NCBI RefSeq assembly: GCF_017832975.1
Contig: NZ_JAFIBI010000001.1
Location: 186,001-250,000 of the forward strand
DNA: 64,000 nt
Source: Arthrobacter sp. PvP023
GTDB lineage: Bacteria; Actinomycetota; Actinomycetes; Actinomycetales; Micrococcaceae
Direction: 5' to 3'
A program made the position numbers and the translations under genes. The notes beneath the pieces are model-generated. The model worked only from the letters and a program-made list of their open reading frames with translations, searched no databases and was not told the DNA's origin. This document shows positions 23,778-33,072 of this stretch, one piece after another. The number at the start of each line of letters is the position of its first letter. Position 1 is the first letter of the stretch.

Positions 23778-25523
23778 TCACTTTTCTTGGGAAGTCTGTT
23801 CGGGGGACGTCTGTACAGAGGCAGCCTGCTCCGGGGCGGCCGGTGCGGAGGAAGCCTGTTCGGGAACAACGCGGAAGCGGATGCTGCCGCCGATCGGCAC
23901 CTGGGCGGCAAGGTCCAGTTGGTGGTCCACCACCACGCCGATCACCGGGTAGCCGCCCGTGATCGGGTGGTCTGCCAGGAAGAGCACGGGAAGGCCCTCG
24001 GGCGGGAGCTGGATGGCCCCGGCCACGGTGCCTTCGCTGGGCAGTTCGCCTTGCCGGCTGCGTTGCAGCGGGGTGCCGTCCAGCCTCATGCCCACCCGGT
24101 TGGACTGCGGCTTCACCACCCAGTCCTGCCCGCACAGGGAGTCGATGGCGGCCTGGTCGAACCAGTCGGCCCGCGGTCCCAGCACGATGTCCAGGACGGT
24201 GACGCCGTCCCCGGGGAAGTCCGGCTGGAGTTCGGGGCTGCCCACGACGCCGGATTCGGTGACGTCGCCGGATGCCAGCAGCTGGCCCGCGGCGAGCGGA
24301 GCAGGCCCGATGCCGGACATCGTGTCGGTGGAACGGCTGCCCAGCACCGGCGCGGTGTCCACCCCGCCGCGGACGGCCAGGTAGCTGCGGAAACCGGACT
24401 CCGGTGCACCGAGGGTAAGGATTTCGCCGTCGAGCAGGGCAAACGGGGTGGCCATGGGGACGATGCGCTGCCGGGCAGGCTTGCCGGCGTCGTAACCCTC
24501 GCCGGATTCAGCGTCCGGTTCAGCGTCCGGCGGCGAATCAATGGTCAGTGCCGACGGCGCCCCGGCGACGGCCAGGACCTGGTCCCCGACGGCCTGGACC
24601 CGTAGACCGCCGGCCACGCTTTCGATGGCTGCGGCGGACGAACCGTTGCCCACCAGCCGGTTGGCCCGGCGTAGCGAAGCACGGTCCAGCGCGCCGGCGG
24701 CAGAGACGCCCAGGGCGGAGTGGCCGTGCCGGCCAAGATCCTGGATGAGGCTTTGCAGCCCGGGTGAAACGACCCGCAGCCCGGAACGTGTTTCCTGGCC
24801 CGGCAGCTCCTCCGGCGTTCCTGCGGCCGGTGCGGCTTCGGACGCTGCGGGCTCCGGTGCCATGGTCACAACTTCGCGGACGGCGCGGAACTGGACCCGG
24901 TGCCCCGGGCTGGCCAGGGCCGGTTCGGCCCGGTCGAGGTCCCACATGCGGGCGCCGGTGCGGCCGATCAGCTGCCAGCCACCCGGGGACCTGCGCGGAT
25001 ACACCGCCGAATAGTTGCCTGCCAGGGCCACGGATCCGGCGGGCACGGCAGTGCGCGGTGAGCTCCGGCGCGGCACTTCGAGGGTCTGGTTCTCCCCCAC
25101 CATGTAGCCGAAACCGGGTGCGAACCCGGCGAAAGCCACCGTCCAGACCTGGCCGGTGTGGGCTTTGATGACGCCTTCCGCCCCCAGGCCGGTGAGCCGT
25201 CCCACTTCGGCGAGGTCCTCGCCGTCGTACACGGTGTCGATGAACACCAGGCCGCCGTCCTGTTTGGCCCGGGCGGTGAGGTCCAGCTCCAGCAGGAGCG
25301 CGCCCATGCGGCGGGCAGCCGCCGGCGAGTCCGCGCGGACCATGACGGTCTGCGCTGCCGCCAGCACGTCCACCTGGCCCGGCAGCGGCGATTCCAGGAG
25401 CAGGGTCTGGAGGGCGAGGACCTCCTGCGTTCCGGGGAGCTCCGCGAGCACCGCACGCGTGCCGACGGGCCGGACCGAGAGGACCTTGTGGACGGTCAGG
25501 GTTTCCATAGCTGCTGCTTTCAT
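23778..25523 (-). CDS. pxpBC: fused 5-oxoprolinase subunits PxpB-PxpC
   Basis: A 581-residue fusion. Residues 1-215 are PxpB (KipI-like: [61 protein letters not shown]). Residues 255-560 are PxpC (KipA-like: [49 protein letters not shown]). With PxpA they form the ATP-dependent 5-oxoprolinase that opens pyroglutamate to glutamate. Separate genes are the rule in many bacteria; fusion is a common variant in actinobacteria. ATG 25523 and ATG 25508 are both possible starts, neither with a strong ribosome site. The tail beyond 560 ([15 protein letters not shown]) is a low-complexity repeat. Confidence 0.92.
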   Translation of the reverse strand: MKAAAMETLTVHKVLSVRPVGTRAVLAELPGTQEVLALQTLLLESPLPGQVDVLAAAQTVMVRADSPAAARRMGALLLELDLTARAKQDGGLVFIDTVYDGEDLAEVGRLTGLGAEGVIKAHTGQVWTVAFAGFAPGFGYMVGENQTLEVPRRSSPRTAVPAGSVALAGNYSAVYPRRSPGGWQLIGRTGARMWDLDRAEPALASPGHRVQFRAVREVVTMAPEPAASEAAPAAGTPEELPGQETRSGLRVVSPGLQSLIQDLGRHGHSALGVSAAGALDRASLRRANRLVGNGSSAAAIESVAGGLRVQAVGDQVLAVAGAPSALTIDSPPDAEPDAESGEGYDAGKPARQRIVPMATPFALLDGEILTLGAPESGFRSYLAVRGGVDTAPVLGSRSTDTMSGIGPAPLAAGQLLASGDVTESGVVGSPELQPDFPGDGVTVLDIVLGPRADWFDQAAIDSLCGQDWVVKPQSNRVGMRLDGTPLQRSRQGELPSEGTVAGAIQLPPEGLPVLFLADHPITGGYPVIGVVVDHQLDLAAQVPIGGSIRFRVVPEQASSAPAAPEQAASVQTSPEQTSQEK

Positions 25524-25575
25524 CGTTGCCGGGGGCGTGAACGGGATTTCGTGCCGGTCAGGTTTCCCGCACCGG

Positions 25576-26907
25576 CTAGGCGTGGGAGTCCGCCAGGAGG
25601 CGCTCTTCTTCAGCGGTCTGCGGGTTCCGGCCGAGGGCCAGGCCCACCACGGTAACTGCTGCTGCCACCAGGAGATAGGCCGCAATCAGGAACCAGTCTC
25701 CGGAGACTGCGTAGAGGGCGGTGAAGATCAAGGGTGCCACGGCTCCGCCGATAACGCCGGCCAGGGTATAGGCCAGCGAGCTGCCGGCGTAGCGCAGGCG
25801 GGCCGGGAACTGCTCGGTGATGTAGGCGGCCTGCGGGCCGTACATAAAGGCGTGGAACGCCAGTCCGATCACCACGCCGATGATGAGCATCAGCACGGAC
25901 TTGCCCTCGATCATGAGGAAGAACAGCGGGATGTAGAGGGCGGTGCCCACCGCGGCGATGCCGTAGACGAGGCGGCGGTTGAAGCGGTCCGTAAGGGCAC
26001 CGGCCAGCGGGATCAGGAACAGCTGGAACGCCGAGCCGATCAGGATGGCGGTGAGGACGTTGCCGGTGGTCAGGCCGAGTTCCTTCGTGGCATAGACGGC
26101 CACGAACACGGTGAACAGGGCGTAGAGGACGTCCGGGCAGACCCGGGACAGGGCGGCGGCAATAAGCGCGCGGGGTTCCCTGGTGAACACCTCGGTGATG
26201 GGGGCCTTGGGCTGTTCGCCGTGGGCCGCGATGGCCTTGAAGACAGGGGTTTCCTCGAGCTTGAGGCGGATGATCAGGCCGAAGACCACCAGCAGGGCGG
26301 AGGCGAGGAAGGCTACGCGCCAGCCCCAGGAGAGGAAGGCTTCCGTGCTAAGCGTGGCTGCGAGCACGGCCAGGACGCCATTGGCCATCAGGTTGCCGGC
26401 GGGTGGGCCGATCTGGGCCGCGGAGGACCAGAAGCCGCGCTTGTTCGCATCACCGAATTCGCTGGAGAGCAGGACGGCACCGCCCCATTCGCCGCCGACG
26501 CCGATGCCCTGGGCCAGGCGCAGGAGCACCAGGATGGTGGGGGCTGCCACGCCGATCACGGAGTAGTCGGGGAGCAGGCCGATGAGGACAGTGGCGACGC
26601 CGATCAGCATCAGGGTGACCACGAGGATGTGCTTGCGGCCGATTTTGTCACCCAGGCGGCCGAAGATGACCCCGCCGATGGGCCGCGCCAGGTAGCCCAC
26701 GGCGAAAGCCGAGAAGGAGAGCAGGAGTCCGACGAACTCGTCATTGCCCGGGAAGAAGATCTTGGGGAAGACCAGCGCCGAGGCCACCGAGTATATGGCG
26801 AAGTCGTAGTACTCCAGCGAGGTGCCGGTGAGGCTGGCGATATAGGCCTTCAGGGCGCCGGGCGGAATCTTCCGGCCGGTGCGGGCGGCCGAGTGGTGTG
26901 TGGTCAT
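25576..26907 (-). CDS. MFS transporter, metabolite:H+ symporter (MHS) type
   Basis: A 443-residue transporter with twelve predicted membrane segments of the MHS/ShiA-ProP type. Signatures are SLEYYDFAIYSVASALVF in helix 1, the loop 2-3 motif GRLGDKIGRKHIL, and RLAQGIGVGGEWGGAVLLSS in helix 4. Its position between pxpA and pxpBC suggests import of 5-oxoproline or a similar cyclic amide. A 106-base gap separates it from pxpA. Specificity is inferred from context only. Confidence 0.92.
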   Translation of the reverse strand: MTTHHSAARTGRKIPPGALKAYIASLTGTSLEYYDFAIYSVASALVFPKIFFPGNDEFVGLLLSFSAFAVGYLARPIGGVIFGRLGDKIGRKHILVVTLMLIGVATVLIGLLPDYSVIGVAAPTILVLLRLAQGIGVGGEWGGAVLLSSEFGDANKRGFWSSAAQIGPPAGNLMANGVLAVLAATLSTEAFLSWGWRVAFLASALLVVFGLIIRLKLEETPVFKAIAAHGEQPKAPITEVFTREPRALIAAALSRVCPDVLYALFTVFVAVYATKELGLTTGNVLTAILIGSAFQLFLIPLAGALTDRFNRRLVYGIAAVGTALYIPLFFLMIEGKSVLMLIIGVVIGLAFHAFMYGPQAAYITEQFPARLRYAGSSLAYTLAGVIGGAVAPLIFTALYAVSGDWFLIAAYLLVAAAVTVVGLALGRNPQTAEEERLLADSHA

Positions 26908-27013
26908 GATCTGTCCTTCAAGGGTGCGGTGGTGCTGCCTGCGTGCTGGGGCGCGGTTGCTTGGCGGAATTCTTTACTCCGCGAAGCGGTAACGGGGTGC
27001 GGCGAATGCGGTA

Positions 27014-27772
27014 TTAGGCAAAAGCTTTGATAGCGATGCCGGCGTCGGAAAGCGCAGCCCTGACTGCGACGGCCATGGCAACGGCCCCGGGGGAATCGCC
27101 ATGGACGCAGATGCTGTCTGCATTGATTCTCAGGATGGAGCCGTCCACGGTGCGGATGGCGGAGTCGGCAGCCATCCGCAGGACGTGTTCGGCCACCTGG
27201 GCCGGATCATGCAGGACGGCTCCGGGGAGCGAGCGGGAGACGAGCGTGCCGTCGGGGTTGTAGGCGCGGTCGGCGAAGGCTTCGGAAACAGCGCGGAGTC
27301 CGGCTGCTTCTGCGAGGCGCAGCACCTCCGAGCCGGGAAGGCCGAGGATGGGCAGTGAGGCGTCGATCGACTTGACGGCGTCCACGACGGCGCGTGCCTG
27401 GGCGGTGTGGGAGACGATCGCGTTGTACAGGCCGCCGTGCGGCTTGACGTAGCGGACGCGGGCGCCTTCGGTGGCGGCCAGCGCCTGCAGCGCGCCGATC
27501 TGGTAGACGATGTCGTCAGCCAGTTCGCTGGGATCGATGTCCACGAAACGGCGGCCGAAACCGGAGAGGTCGCGGTAGCCCACGTGGGCACCGATCATCA
27601 CGCCGGCCTGCACCGCTTCGCGGCAGGTGCGGCGGATGACCGTGGGATCGCCCGCGTGGAAACCGCAGGCCACGTTGGCGCTGGACACTGATTGGAACAT
27701 CGCCGTGTCGTCGCCCAGGGTCCAGCGGCCGAAGGACTCGCCTACGTCGCTGTTCAGATCCATATACACCAT
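27014..27772 (-). CDS. pxpA: 5-oxoprolinase subunit A (LamB/YcsF family)
   Basis: A 252-residue PxpA protein. Family blocks are clear: [60 protein letters not shown] and [14 protein letters not shown]. It acts with PxpB and PxpC in ATP-driven hydrolysis of 5-oxo-L-proline. The start at 27772 follows GAGG. It is the first gene of the minus-strand operon; a GntR-type operator at 27824-27838 lies between it and the divergent regulator. Confidence 0.95.
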   Translation of the reverse strand: MVYMDLNSDVGESFGRWTLGDDTAMFQSVSSANVACGFHAGDPTVIRRTCREAVQAGVMIGAHVGYRDLSGFGRRFVDIDPSELADDIVYQIGALQALAATEGARVRYVKPHGGLYNAIVSHTAQARAVVDAVKSIDASLPILGLPGSEVLRLAEAAGLRAVSEAFADRAYNPDGTLVSRSLPGAVLHDPAQVAEHVLRMAADSAIRTVDGSILRINADSICVHGDSPGAVAMAVAVRAALSDAGIAIKAFA

Positions 27773-27823
27773 TGTGATCCTCGTCTCATTGATTTACTCC
27801 TACTAGGATGCACCAAATTTAGC

Positions 27824-27838
27824 GATTGTTCAACAATC
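27824..27838. promoter_or_regulatory. predicted GntR (FCD) operator
   Basis: GATTGTTCAACAATC is a perfect 15-base palindrome (7-bp arms, single central base) in the 106-base region between pxpA and the divergent GntR gene. FCD-type GntR regulators bind short palindromes of this shape. It lies 52 bases before pxpA and 41 before the regulator start, fitting control of both. Confidence 0.65.
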
Positions 27839-27878
27839 CTTCGATTCAACGATGTGACGATCGTGTAAATTCTGGGGT

Positions 27879-28589
27879 ATGGCCACTTCAGCAGCAGCAA
27901 CCCGGGGCACCTCCGCAGCACTCTCAAGCGCATCAACGGCAGCAGCACGGCTGCGCGTCGCCGTGCCGTCGGTCGCAGACAGGGTGGCCGATGAACTGCG
28001 CCTGCAGCTGGCTGAAGGGGTCCTGCTCCCGGGCGCACGGCTGACCGAGTCCACGATCGCCGAGGACCTTGGGGTCTCCCGCAACACTGTGCGCGAAGCC
28101 TTTGCCGAGCTTGCGAGCGAACGGCTGGTGATCCGCCACCCCAACCGCGGAGTTTTCGTGGCGAGCCTGGAAGCCGGCGATATCCACGACGTCTACACCG
28201 TGCGCCGGACCATCGAAGTCAGCGCCATCCGCGGCGGGGGCAGCCCGGAAGCCGTGGCCGCCGTCCGGGCCGCAGTGGAGGAAGGCAAGCTCGCGGCCGC
28301 AGCGAACGACGACGAGGGGCTGGGCACCGCGAACCAGCACTTCCACGGCGCGATCGTGGCCATGGCCGGCAGCCGCCGGCTGAACACCATCATGTCCCAG
28401 GTCCTGGCCGAGATGCGGCTGTTCTTCCACAAGGCCACGATGGATGCGCACTTCTACAGCGGCTACCTCAAGGACAACGAGGAAATCTGCGAGGCACTGG
28501 AGGCCGGCGAATTCGAGCGGGCCGCCGAGCTGCTGCTGGCATACCTGGACCGTTCGGAAGAGAAGCAGGCGGAGGTCCACGGGGAGTAA
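27879..28589 (+). CDS. GntR-family (FCD) regulator of the 5-oxoproline operon
   Basis: A 236-residue FadR-type regulator. The winged helix (about 30-95) shows DRVADELRLQLAEGVLLPG, RLTESTIAEDLGVSRNTVRE and RLVIRHPNRGVFVASL. The FCD ligand domain (about 105-225) shows the metal/carboxylate-binding pattern in NQHFHGAIVAMAGSRRLN and DNEEICEALEAGEFERAA. It is divergent from pxpA across a perfect palindrome and most likely senses a small acid linked to 5-oxoproline breakdown. Confidence 0.9.
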   Translation: MATSAAATRGTSAALSSASTAAARLRVAVPSVADRVADELRLQLAEGVLLPGARLTESTIAEDLGVSRNTVREAFAELASERLVIRHPNRGVFVASLEAGDIHDVYTVRRTIEVSAIRGGGSPEAVAAVRAAVEEGKLAAAANDDEGLGTANQHFHGAIVAMAGSRRLNTIMSQVLAEMRLFFHKATMDAHFYSGYLKDNEEICEALEAGEFERAAELLLAYLDRSEEKQAEVHGE

Positions 28590-28604
28590 GGCGGACCGCC
28601 CGCT

Positions 28605-29645
28605 TCAGGCCGCGGGAGGGGCCGTGGAGTCGCGGACAATCACCTGCGTGGCCAGTTCGACGCGGTGGGAATCCAAGACTTCGCCGCGTGCTTGGCGCAG
28701 CAGGGAGCGCAGCGCTGCGCGCCCCATTTCCTCCAGCGGCTGGGCCACGGACGTCAGCGCCGGGACGGCTTCCTGGCCCTGGCTTGTTCCGTCGAAGCCA
28801 ATAAGGCTGATGTCGTCGGGGATCCTGAGACCATGCCGGCCAGCTTCACTCAGAACACCCAATGCGATGCTGTCGCTTCCGGCAAAGACGGCGGTGGGGC
28901 GCTGCTCGAGCTTGAGGAGGGCTTTGAGGCCGGCCACTCCGCTGTCCCTGCGGAACTTGCCGCCGGAAACAATGTACTGAGGGTCGACGGGTACACCCTG
29001 GGCCATAAGAGCCGCCATGTAGCCATGCAGGCGTGCCTGGTTGCATTCAGCCCCTTCGATGCCGCCGATGTAGGCTATGCGCCTGTGCCCGAGCTCCAGC
29101 AAGTGTTCCGTGGCTGCCTTGCCTCCGGCCCAATTTGTCGCTCCCACGCTGACCACATCGGCCGAGGGCGGGTTGAGGGGGTCAATCACGACGACGGGAA
29201 TTTGCCGGCGCCGGAACGCATGCAGTTGCGCCTCGCTGAACGCTGACGTCACGACGATCATTCCCGCCCTGCCCTCGTCGATGATGCGCTGGGCCCGGCG
29301 CTCGGGGCTGAGCCGGGTTGAGGGGGTGGTTCCGGTGAGGCTTACCAGGATTTCGACATCGGCTCCGGCGGCGAACCGCAGTATCCCGTTCAGGACCTCA
29401 ACCGTGTAAGCCGAGTCGAGGACGTCCAGGACCACCTCGACGACGGTGCCGGCCTCCGCCGCGGAACGGCGCTGCAGCGGGGACTGGTAGCCGGCCTGCT
29501 CCAGTGCGGCCAGAACGCGGGCGCGCGTTTCCGGCGCAACATCGTCACGGCCGTTCACCACCTTCGACACCGTGGGCGCCGACACTCCCGTCTGCCGCGC
29601 CACGGTGGCGAGCGTTGGCTTATCCGGACGGGTGGTGACTGCCAT
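28605..29645 (-). CDS. LacI-family repressor of the glycoside operon
   Basis: A 346-residue LacI-type regulator. The helix-turn-helix TLATVARQTGVSAPTVSKVV and hinge region QSPLQRRSAAEAG are followed by a periplasmic-binding-like sensor domain (LGHRRIAYIGGIEGAECNQA, TAVFAGSDSIALGVLSEAGR, ISLIGFDGTSQGQE). It is divergent from the ABC importer operon at 29878. A perfect palindrome, AGGTTTCGAAACCT, sits directly before its start codon and points to autorepression. Inducer unknown; presumably the imported sugar or a breakdown product. Confidence 0.92.
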   Translation of the reverse strand: MAVTTRPDKPTLATVARQTGVSAPTVSKVVNGRDDVAPETRARVLAALEQAGYQSPLQRRSAAEAGTVVEVVLDVLDSAYTVEVLNGILRFAAGADVEILVSLTGTTPSTRLSPERRAQRIIDEGRAGMIVVTSAFSEAQLHAFRRRQIPVVVIDPLNPPSADVVSVGATNWAGGKAATEHLLELGHRRIAYIGGIEGAECNQARLHGYMAALMAQGVPVDPQYIVSGGKFRRDSGVAGLKALLKLEQRPTAVFAGSDSIALGVLSEAGRHGLRIPDDISLIGFDGTSQGQEAVPALTSVAQPLEEMGRAALRSLLRQARGEVLDSHRVELATQVIVRDSTAPPAA

Positions 29646-29659
29646 AGGTTTCGAAACCT
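29646..29659. promoter_or_regulatory. predicted LacI operator at the regulator start
   Basis: AGGTTTCGAAACCT is a perfect 14-base palindrome with a central CG, as is usual for LacI-family operators. It abuts the ATG of the LacI gene, so binding would block its own expression. Confidence 0.6.
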
Positions 29660-29802
29660 TTCGATAGTTGCGACGATCCCATTCTGCAGAAACTGCGCTC
29701 CAGGGTCAAGGAGGCCCAAGCGGACGCGGAAAATATCATCCGACACTATTGACGGCCCCGCTTTCACGGCATTAGTTTAGACCGTGACCTAAATCACGAG
29801 TG

Positions 29803-29814
29803 CGAAATATTTCG
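29803..29814. promoter_or_regulatory. possible second LacI operator before the ABC operon
   Basis: CGAAATATTTCG is a perfect 12-base palindrome 63 bases before the solute-binding protein start. It shares the TTTCG/CGAAA half-site words with the site at 29646-29659, so the same repressor may bind both, about 155 bases apart. The remaining 232-base gap holds promoters only. Confidence 0.45.
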
Positions 29815-29877
29815 AGACTTTTCCGGAGGCTCCGCCTTGGAATGCTCACAGAAGAAGCGATTACAGATGGAGAAGCA

Positions 29878-31203
29878 ATGAAGCAACCCCAGACATCCCG
29901 GCGCTCTTTCCTCGCCCTTGCCGCCCTCGCACCCTTCGCCGCCGCGGTGACCAGCGCCTGCGGCACATCGGGGCCGGGCGCCTCCAGCGGAGGGGGCGCC
30001 AGCATGTGGTACCTCTCAGGTGAGCCGAACCAGACCACCATGCAGAAGGCTGTTGACGCCTTCAGTTCGGCGAACCCGGACAACAAGATAGCGGCGACCT
30101 ACTTCCAGAACGACGCATATAAAACCAAGATCAAGACCGCGATCGGCGCAGGGCAGGCTCCCACCATCATCTACGGCTGGGGCGGCGGCACTCTGAAGAC
30201 ATATGCCGAGGCTAACCAGGTGGAGGACCTGACCAGCTGGTTCGGAGAGAACCCGGACTTGAAAAATAAGTTCTTCCCGGCCGCCTTCGGTGCCGCCACC
30301 GTCAACGGGAAAATCTACGCGGTGCCCAACCAGTACGTCGCCCCGATCGTCCTGTTCTACAACAAGGAACTGTTCGAAAAAGCCGGCGCCCAGCCGCCAA
30401 AGACCTGGGACGACGTCATGTCCCTCGTCAAAACCTTCAACGACATGGGCGTGGCGCCCTTCTCCCTTGGTGGACAGTCGCGCTGGACTTCCATGATGTG
30501 GCTTGAGTACCTGCTCGACCGCATCGGCGGTGCCGAAGTATTCACTGCCATTTTCGAAGGCAAACCCAATGCCTGGATGGACCCTGCCGTGATTGAGACC
30601 GGCACCAAGATCCAGGAGCTCGTCTCGGCTGACGGCTTCATCAAAGGCTTTTCCTCCATCGCCGCGGACTCCAATGCCGATCAGGCACTGCTGTTCACAG
30701 GTAAGGCCGCCATGATGCTTCACGGCTCCTGGACCTATGGCGCCATGAAGAAGGGTGGTCAGAACTTCGTCCAGGACGGGAAGCTTGGCTTCATCCCGTT
30801 CCCCACCATTTCCGGCGGTAAAGGCGATCCGAAGAACGCCGTGGGCAACCCCGCCGCGTACATGTCGATCTCCTCAAAGGCCACCGACAAGGAAAAGGAG
30901 ACGGCGAAGAAGTTCCTCAAGGACGGCATTCTGACCGACACGGTCATAGACACCTACATCAATTCCGGATCCGTTCCCATTGTCAACGGCATCGAAGACA
31001 AGCTGGACACCTCGCCGGACAAGGACTTCCTGAACTTCGTCTACGACCTGGCCAAGAACGCACCGAACTTCCAGCAGTCCTGGGACCAGGCACTCAGCCC
31101 GACTGCCGCCGAAGCCCTGCTGAACAACATCGACCAGCTGTTCCTCAAGTCGATCACGCCGCAGCAGTTCGCCGAGAACATGAATGCCACCCTCGGAAAA
31201 TGA
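29878..31203 (+). CDS. sugar ABC transporter solute-binding lipoprotein
   Basis: A 441-residue extracellular solute-binding protein (family 1, MalE-like). The start at 29878 has GGAGAAG upstream; the frame to 29800 is only leader. The signal has a twin-arginine pair (SRRSFLALAAL) and a lipobox VTSAC with Cys 28, so it is anchored to the outer face of the membrane. The mature part shows IGAGQAPTIIYGWGGG and ALLFTGKAAMMLHGSWTYG, typical sugar-binding lobes. Its stop overlaps the first permease start (ATGA). Ligand unknown, probably an oligosaccharide or glycoside. Confidence 0.93.
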   Translation: MKQPQTSRRSFLALAALAPFAAAVTSACGTSGPGASSGGGASMWYLSGEPNQTTMQKAVDAFSSANPDNKIAATYFQNDAYKTKIKTAIGAGQAPTIIYGWGGGTLKTYAEANQVEDLTSWFGENPDLKNKFFPAAFGAATVNGKIYAVPNQYVAPIVLFYNKELFEKAGAQPPKTWDDVMSLVKTFNDMGVAPFSLGGQSRWTSMMWLEYLLDRIGGAEVFTAIFEGKPNAWMDPAVIETGTKIQELVSADGFIKGFSSIAADSNADQALLFTGKAAMMLHGSWTYGAMKKGGQNFVQDGKLGFIPFPTISGGKGDPKNAVGNPAAYMSISSKATDKEKETAKKFLKDGILTDTVIDTYINSGSVPIVNGIEDKLDTSPDKDFLNFVYDLAKNAPNFQQSWDQALSPTAAEALLNNIDQLFLKSITPQQFAENMNATLGK

Positions 31204-32138
31204 GTAACACCGTCTCCACCGCCCCTAAGACTGAGGCGGCCGCCAGAACTGCAACCGCAAAAGGTGGGCAGCGTGACAAAGCCCTCGCCTGGCTGACAGC
31301 GCCCGCCTTGTTCTTCTTCGTGGCATTCGCCGTGGTGCCGCTGGCAGGTGTCCTCATCCTGAGCTTCGCCAGTTGGGACGGCATCGGTGCCATCGGATCA
31401 GCGGGACTGGGCAACTGGTTCTCAGTGCTTGCGGACCCCGGACTGTACAACGCCCTGGGACTGACCTTCCTGATCATGATCGCTTCATGGCTGGTCCAGA
31501 CACCCATCAGCCTTCTTCTGGGTGTCTTCACCGCCGGTAGCCAGCGCTACCGGGCGGCCCTGGCGGTGCTCTATTTCCTGCCTTTGCTGCTCTCGTCCGC
31601 AGCAGTCGCCATCGCCTTCAAAGCCCTGCTGGACCCGAACTTCGGCCTGGCCACGGGCCTCGGACTGCCGTTCCTGGCCCAGGACTGGTTGGGGGTCCCG
31701 CACCTGGCCGTGGGTTTGGTCATCTTCGTGATTGCCTGGCAGTTCGTGCCGTTCCACACGCTCATTTACCAGGGCGGAGTGCGGCAGATTCCCAAATCAC
31801 TGTATGAAGCAGCCGAAATCGACGGAGCGGGGACAATCAAGCAGTTCTTCCACATCACCCTCCCCCAGTTGAAATACACCATCATCACCTCGTCCACCCT
31901 GATGGTCGTGGGGTCGCTGACCTACTTCGACCTGATCTTCGTCCTCACCGGCGGCGGACCGGGGAACTCCACGCGGATCCTGGCCCTGGACATGTACCTG
32001 CGGGGCTTCCGGGCCAACCTTATGGGACCGGCAAGCGTCATCGCCGTCATTCTCGTACTCATCGGCCTTGCACTTGCCTTGTTCCTCCAGCGCCTTGGAG
32101 GCAAGGACAAGCAAGGCAGCCAATTGGAAGGTATGTAG
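31200..32138 (+). CDS. sugar ABC transporter permease (MalF-like)
   Basis: A 312-residue inner-membrane permease with six membrane segments. The EAA loop, which contacts the ATPase, reads YEAAEIDGAGTIKQFFHITLPQL. ATG 31200 overlaps the stop of the binding-protein gene. It pairs with the following MalG-like permease. No ATP-binding gene lies in the operon; actinobacteria commonly use a shared MsiK-type ATPase for such importers. Confidence 0.93.
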   Translation: MSNTVSTAPKTEAAARTATAKGGQRDKALAWLTAPALFFFVAFAVVPLAGVLILSFASWDGIGAIGSAGLGNWFSVLADPGLYNALGLTFLIMIASWLVQTPISLLLGVFTAGSQRYRAALAVLYFLPLLLSSAAVAIAFKALLDPNFGLATGLGLPFLAQDWLGVPHLAVGLVIFVIAWQFVPFHTLIYQGGVRQIPKSLYEAAEIDGAGTIKQFFHITLPQLKYTIITSSTLMVVGSLTYFDLIFVLTGGGPGNSTRILALDMYLRGFRANLMGPASVIAVILVLIGLALALFLQRLGGKDKQGSQLEGM

Positions 32139-32139
32139 G

Positions 32140-33045
32140 GTGAGCACCGTACTGAAAAGCAGCGCGGAGGAAACTTCCGCCGGCGCCCCGACAAACCCGG
32201 CCGCCCCCAAGCGGGGGCTGGGTTCACGGATGAGGCGGCTAAACGTCCCGGCAGGCCTGGGCGGCTGGATCTGGCTGGCCATCATCATCATTCCGGTCTA
32301 CTACGTGGTGATCACCAGCCTGAAGACGCAGGCAGGCTACTTCGGCCAGAATCCGCTGGCCCTGCCCACAGAGCCAACCTTGGAAAACTACCAGATGGTC
32401 CTTGAGGCCGACTTCGCGAAGTACTTCATGAACAGCACCATCGTCACGCTGGGTGCCGTCATCCCGACGGTACTGATCTCGTTCATGGCCGCGTTCGCAA
32501 TCGTCCGGGGCAAGGGCAGGTTCCTCAAACTGGTCAACGGCATGTTCCTGATGGGACTGGCAATCCCCCTGCAGGCAACCATCATCCCGATCTACCTGAT
32601 GATCATCCGCCTCAACCTGTACGACAGCCTGCTGGCACTCATGCTTCCCTCCATTGCCTTCGCCATCCCGTTGACCGTGCTAATCCTGTCCAACTTCATC
32701 CGCGACGTTCCGAACGAACTGTTTGAATCGATGCGGCTGGATGGGTGCAGTGAGTGGCAGACCATGTGGCGGCTAGCTCTTCCACTGACCCGTCCCGCGA
32801 TCGTGACCGTCGCCATCTATAACGGCCTGCACGTCTGGAACGGATTCCTGCTGCCGCTGGTCCTCACCCAGAGCCCTGGCCTGCGCGTCCTTCCCTTGGC
32901 GCTGTGGACCTTCCAGGGTGAATACAGCGTCAACATCCCGGCCGTGCTTGCCTCGGTTGTACTCAGCACCCTGCCAATCCTCGTGCTCTACGTCGTGGGC
33001 CGCCGCCAGCTGCTCAGCGGCCTCACCGCCGGCTTCAGCAAGTAG
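32140..33045 (+). CDS. sugar ABC transporter permease (MalG-like)
   Basis: A 301-residue permease with six membrane segments and the EAA loop ESMRLDGCSEWQTMWRLALP. The GTG at 32140 starts one base after the previous stop and has GGAAGG eight bases upstream; the longer frame from 32068 overlaps the preceding permease and is rejected. It forms the membrane channel together with the MalF-like partner. Confidence 0.92.
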   Translation: MSTVLKSSAEETSAGAPTNPAAPKRGLGSRMRRLNVPAGLGGWIWLAIIIIPVYYVVITSLKTQAGYFGQNPLALPTEPTLENYQMVLEADFAKYFMNSTIVTLGAVIPTVLISFMAAFAIVRGKGRFLKLVNGMFLMGLAIPLQATIIPIYLMIIRLNLYDSLLALMLPSIAFAIPLTVLILSNFIRDVPNELFESMRLDGCSEWQTMWRLALPLTRPAIVTVAIYNGLHVWNGFLLPLVLTQSPGLRVLPLALWTFQGEYSVNIPAVLASVVLSTLPILVLYVVGRRQLLSGLTAGFSK

Positions 33046-33072
33046 CCCGGATCCGCAAAGAAAGGACCTCCG

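Noticed and set aside
25156..27030. 624-codon open frame on the plus strand
   Set aside because: It runs opposite to pxpBC and the MHS transporter, both of which have clear family motifs. Its translation is rich in Gly/Asp/His low-complexity sequence typical of GC-rich antisense frames.
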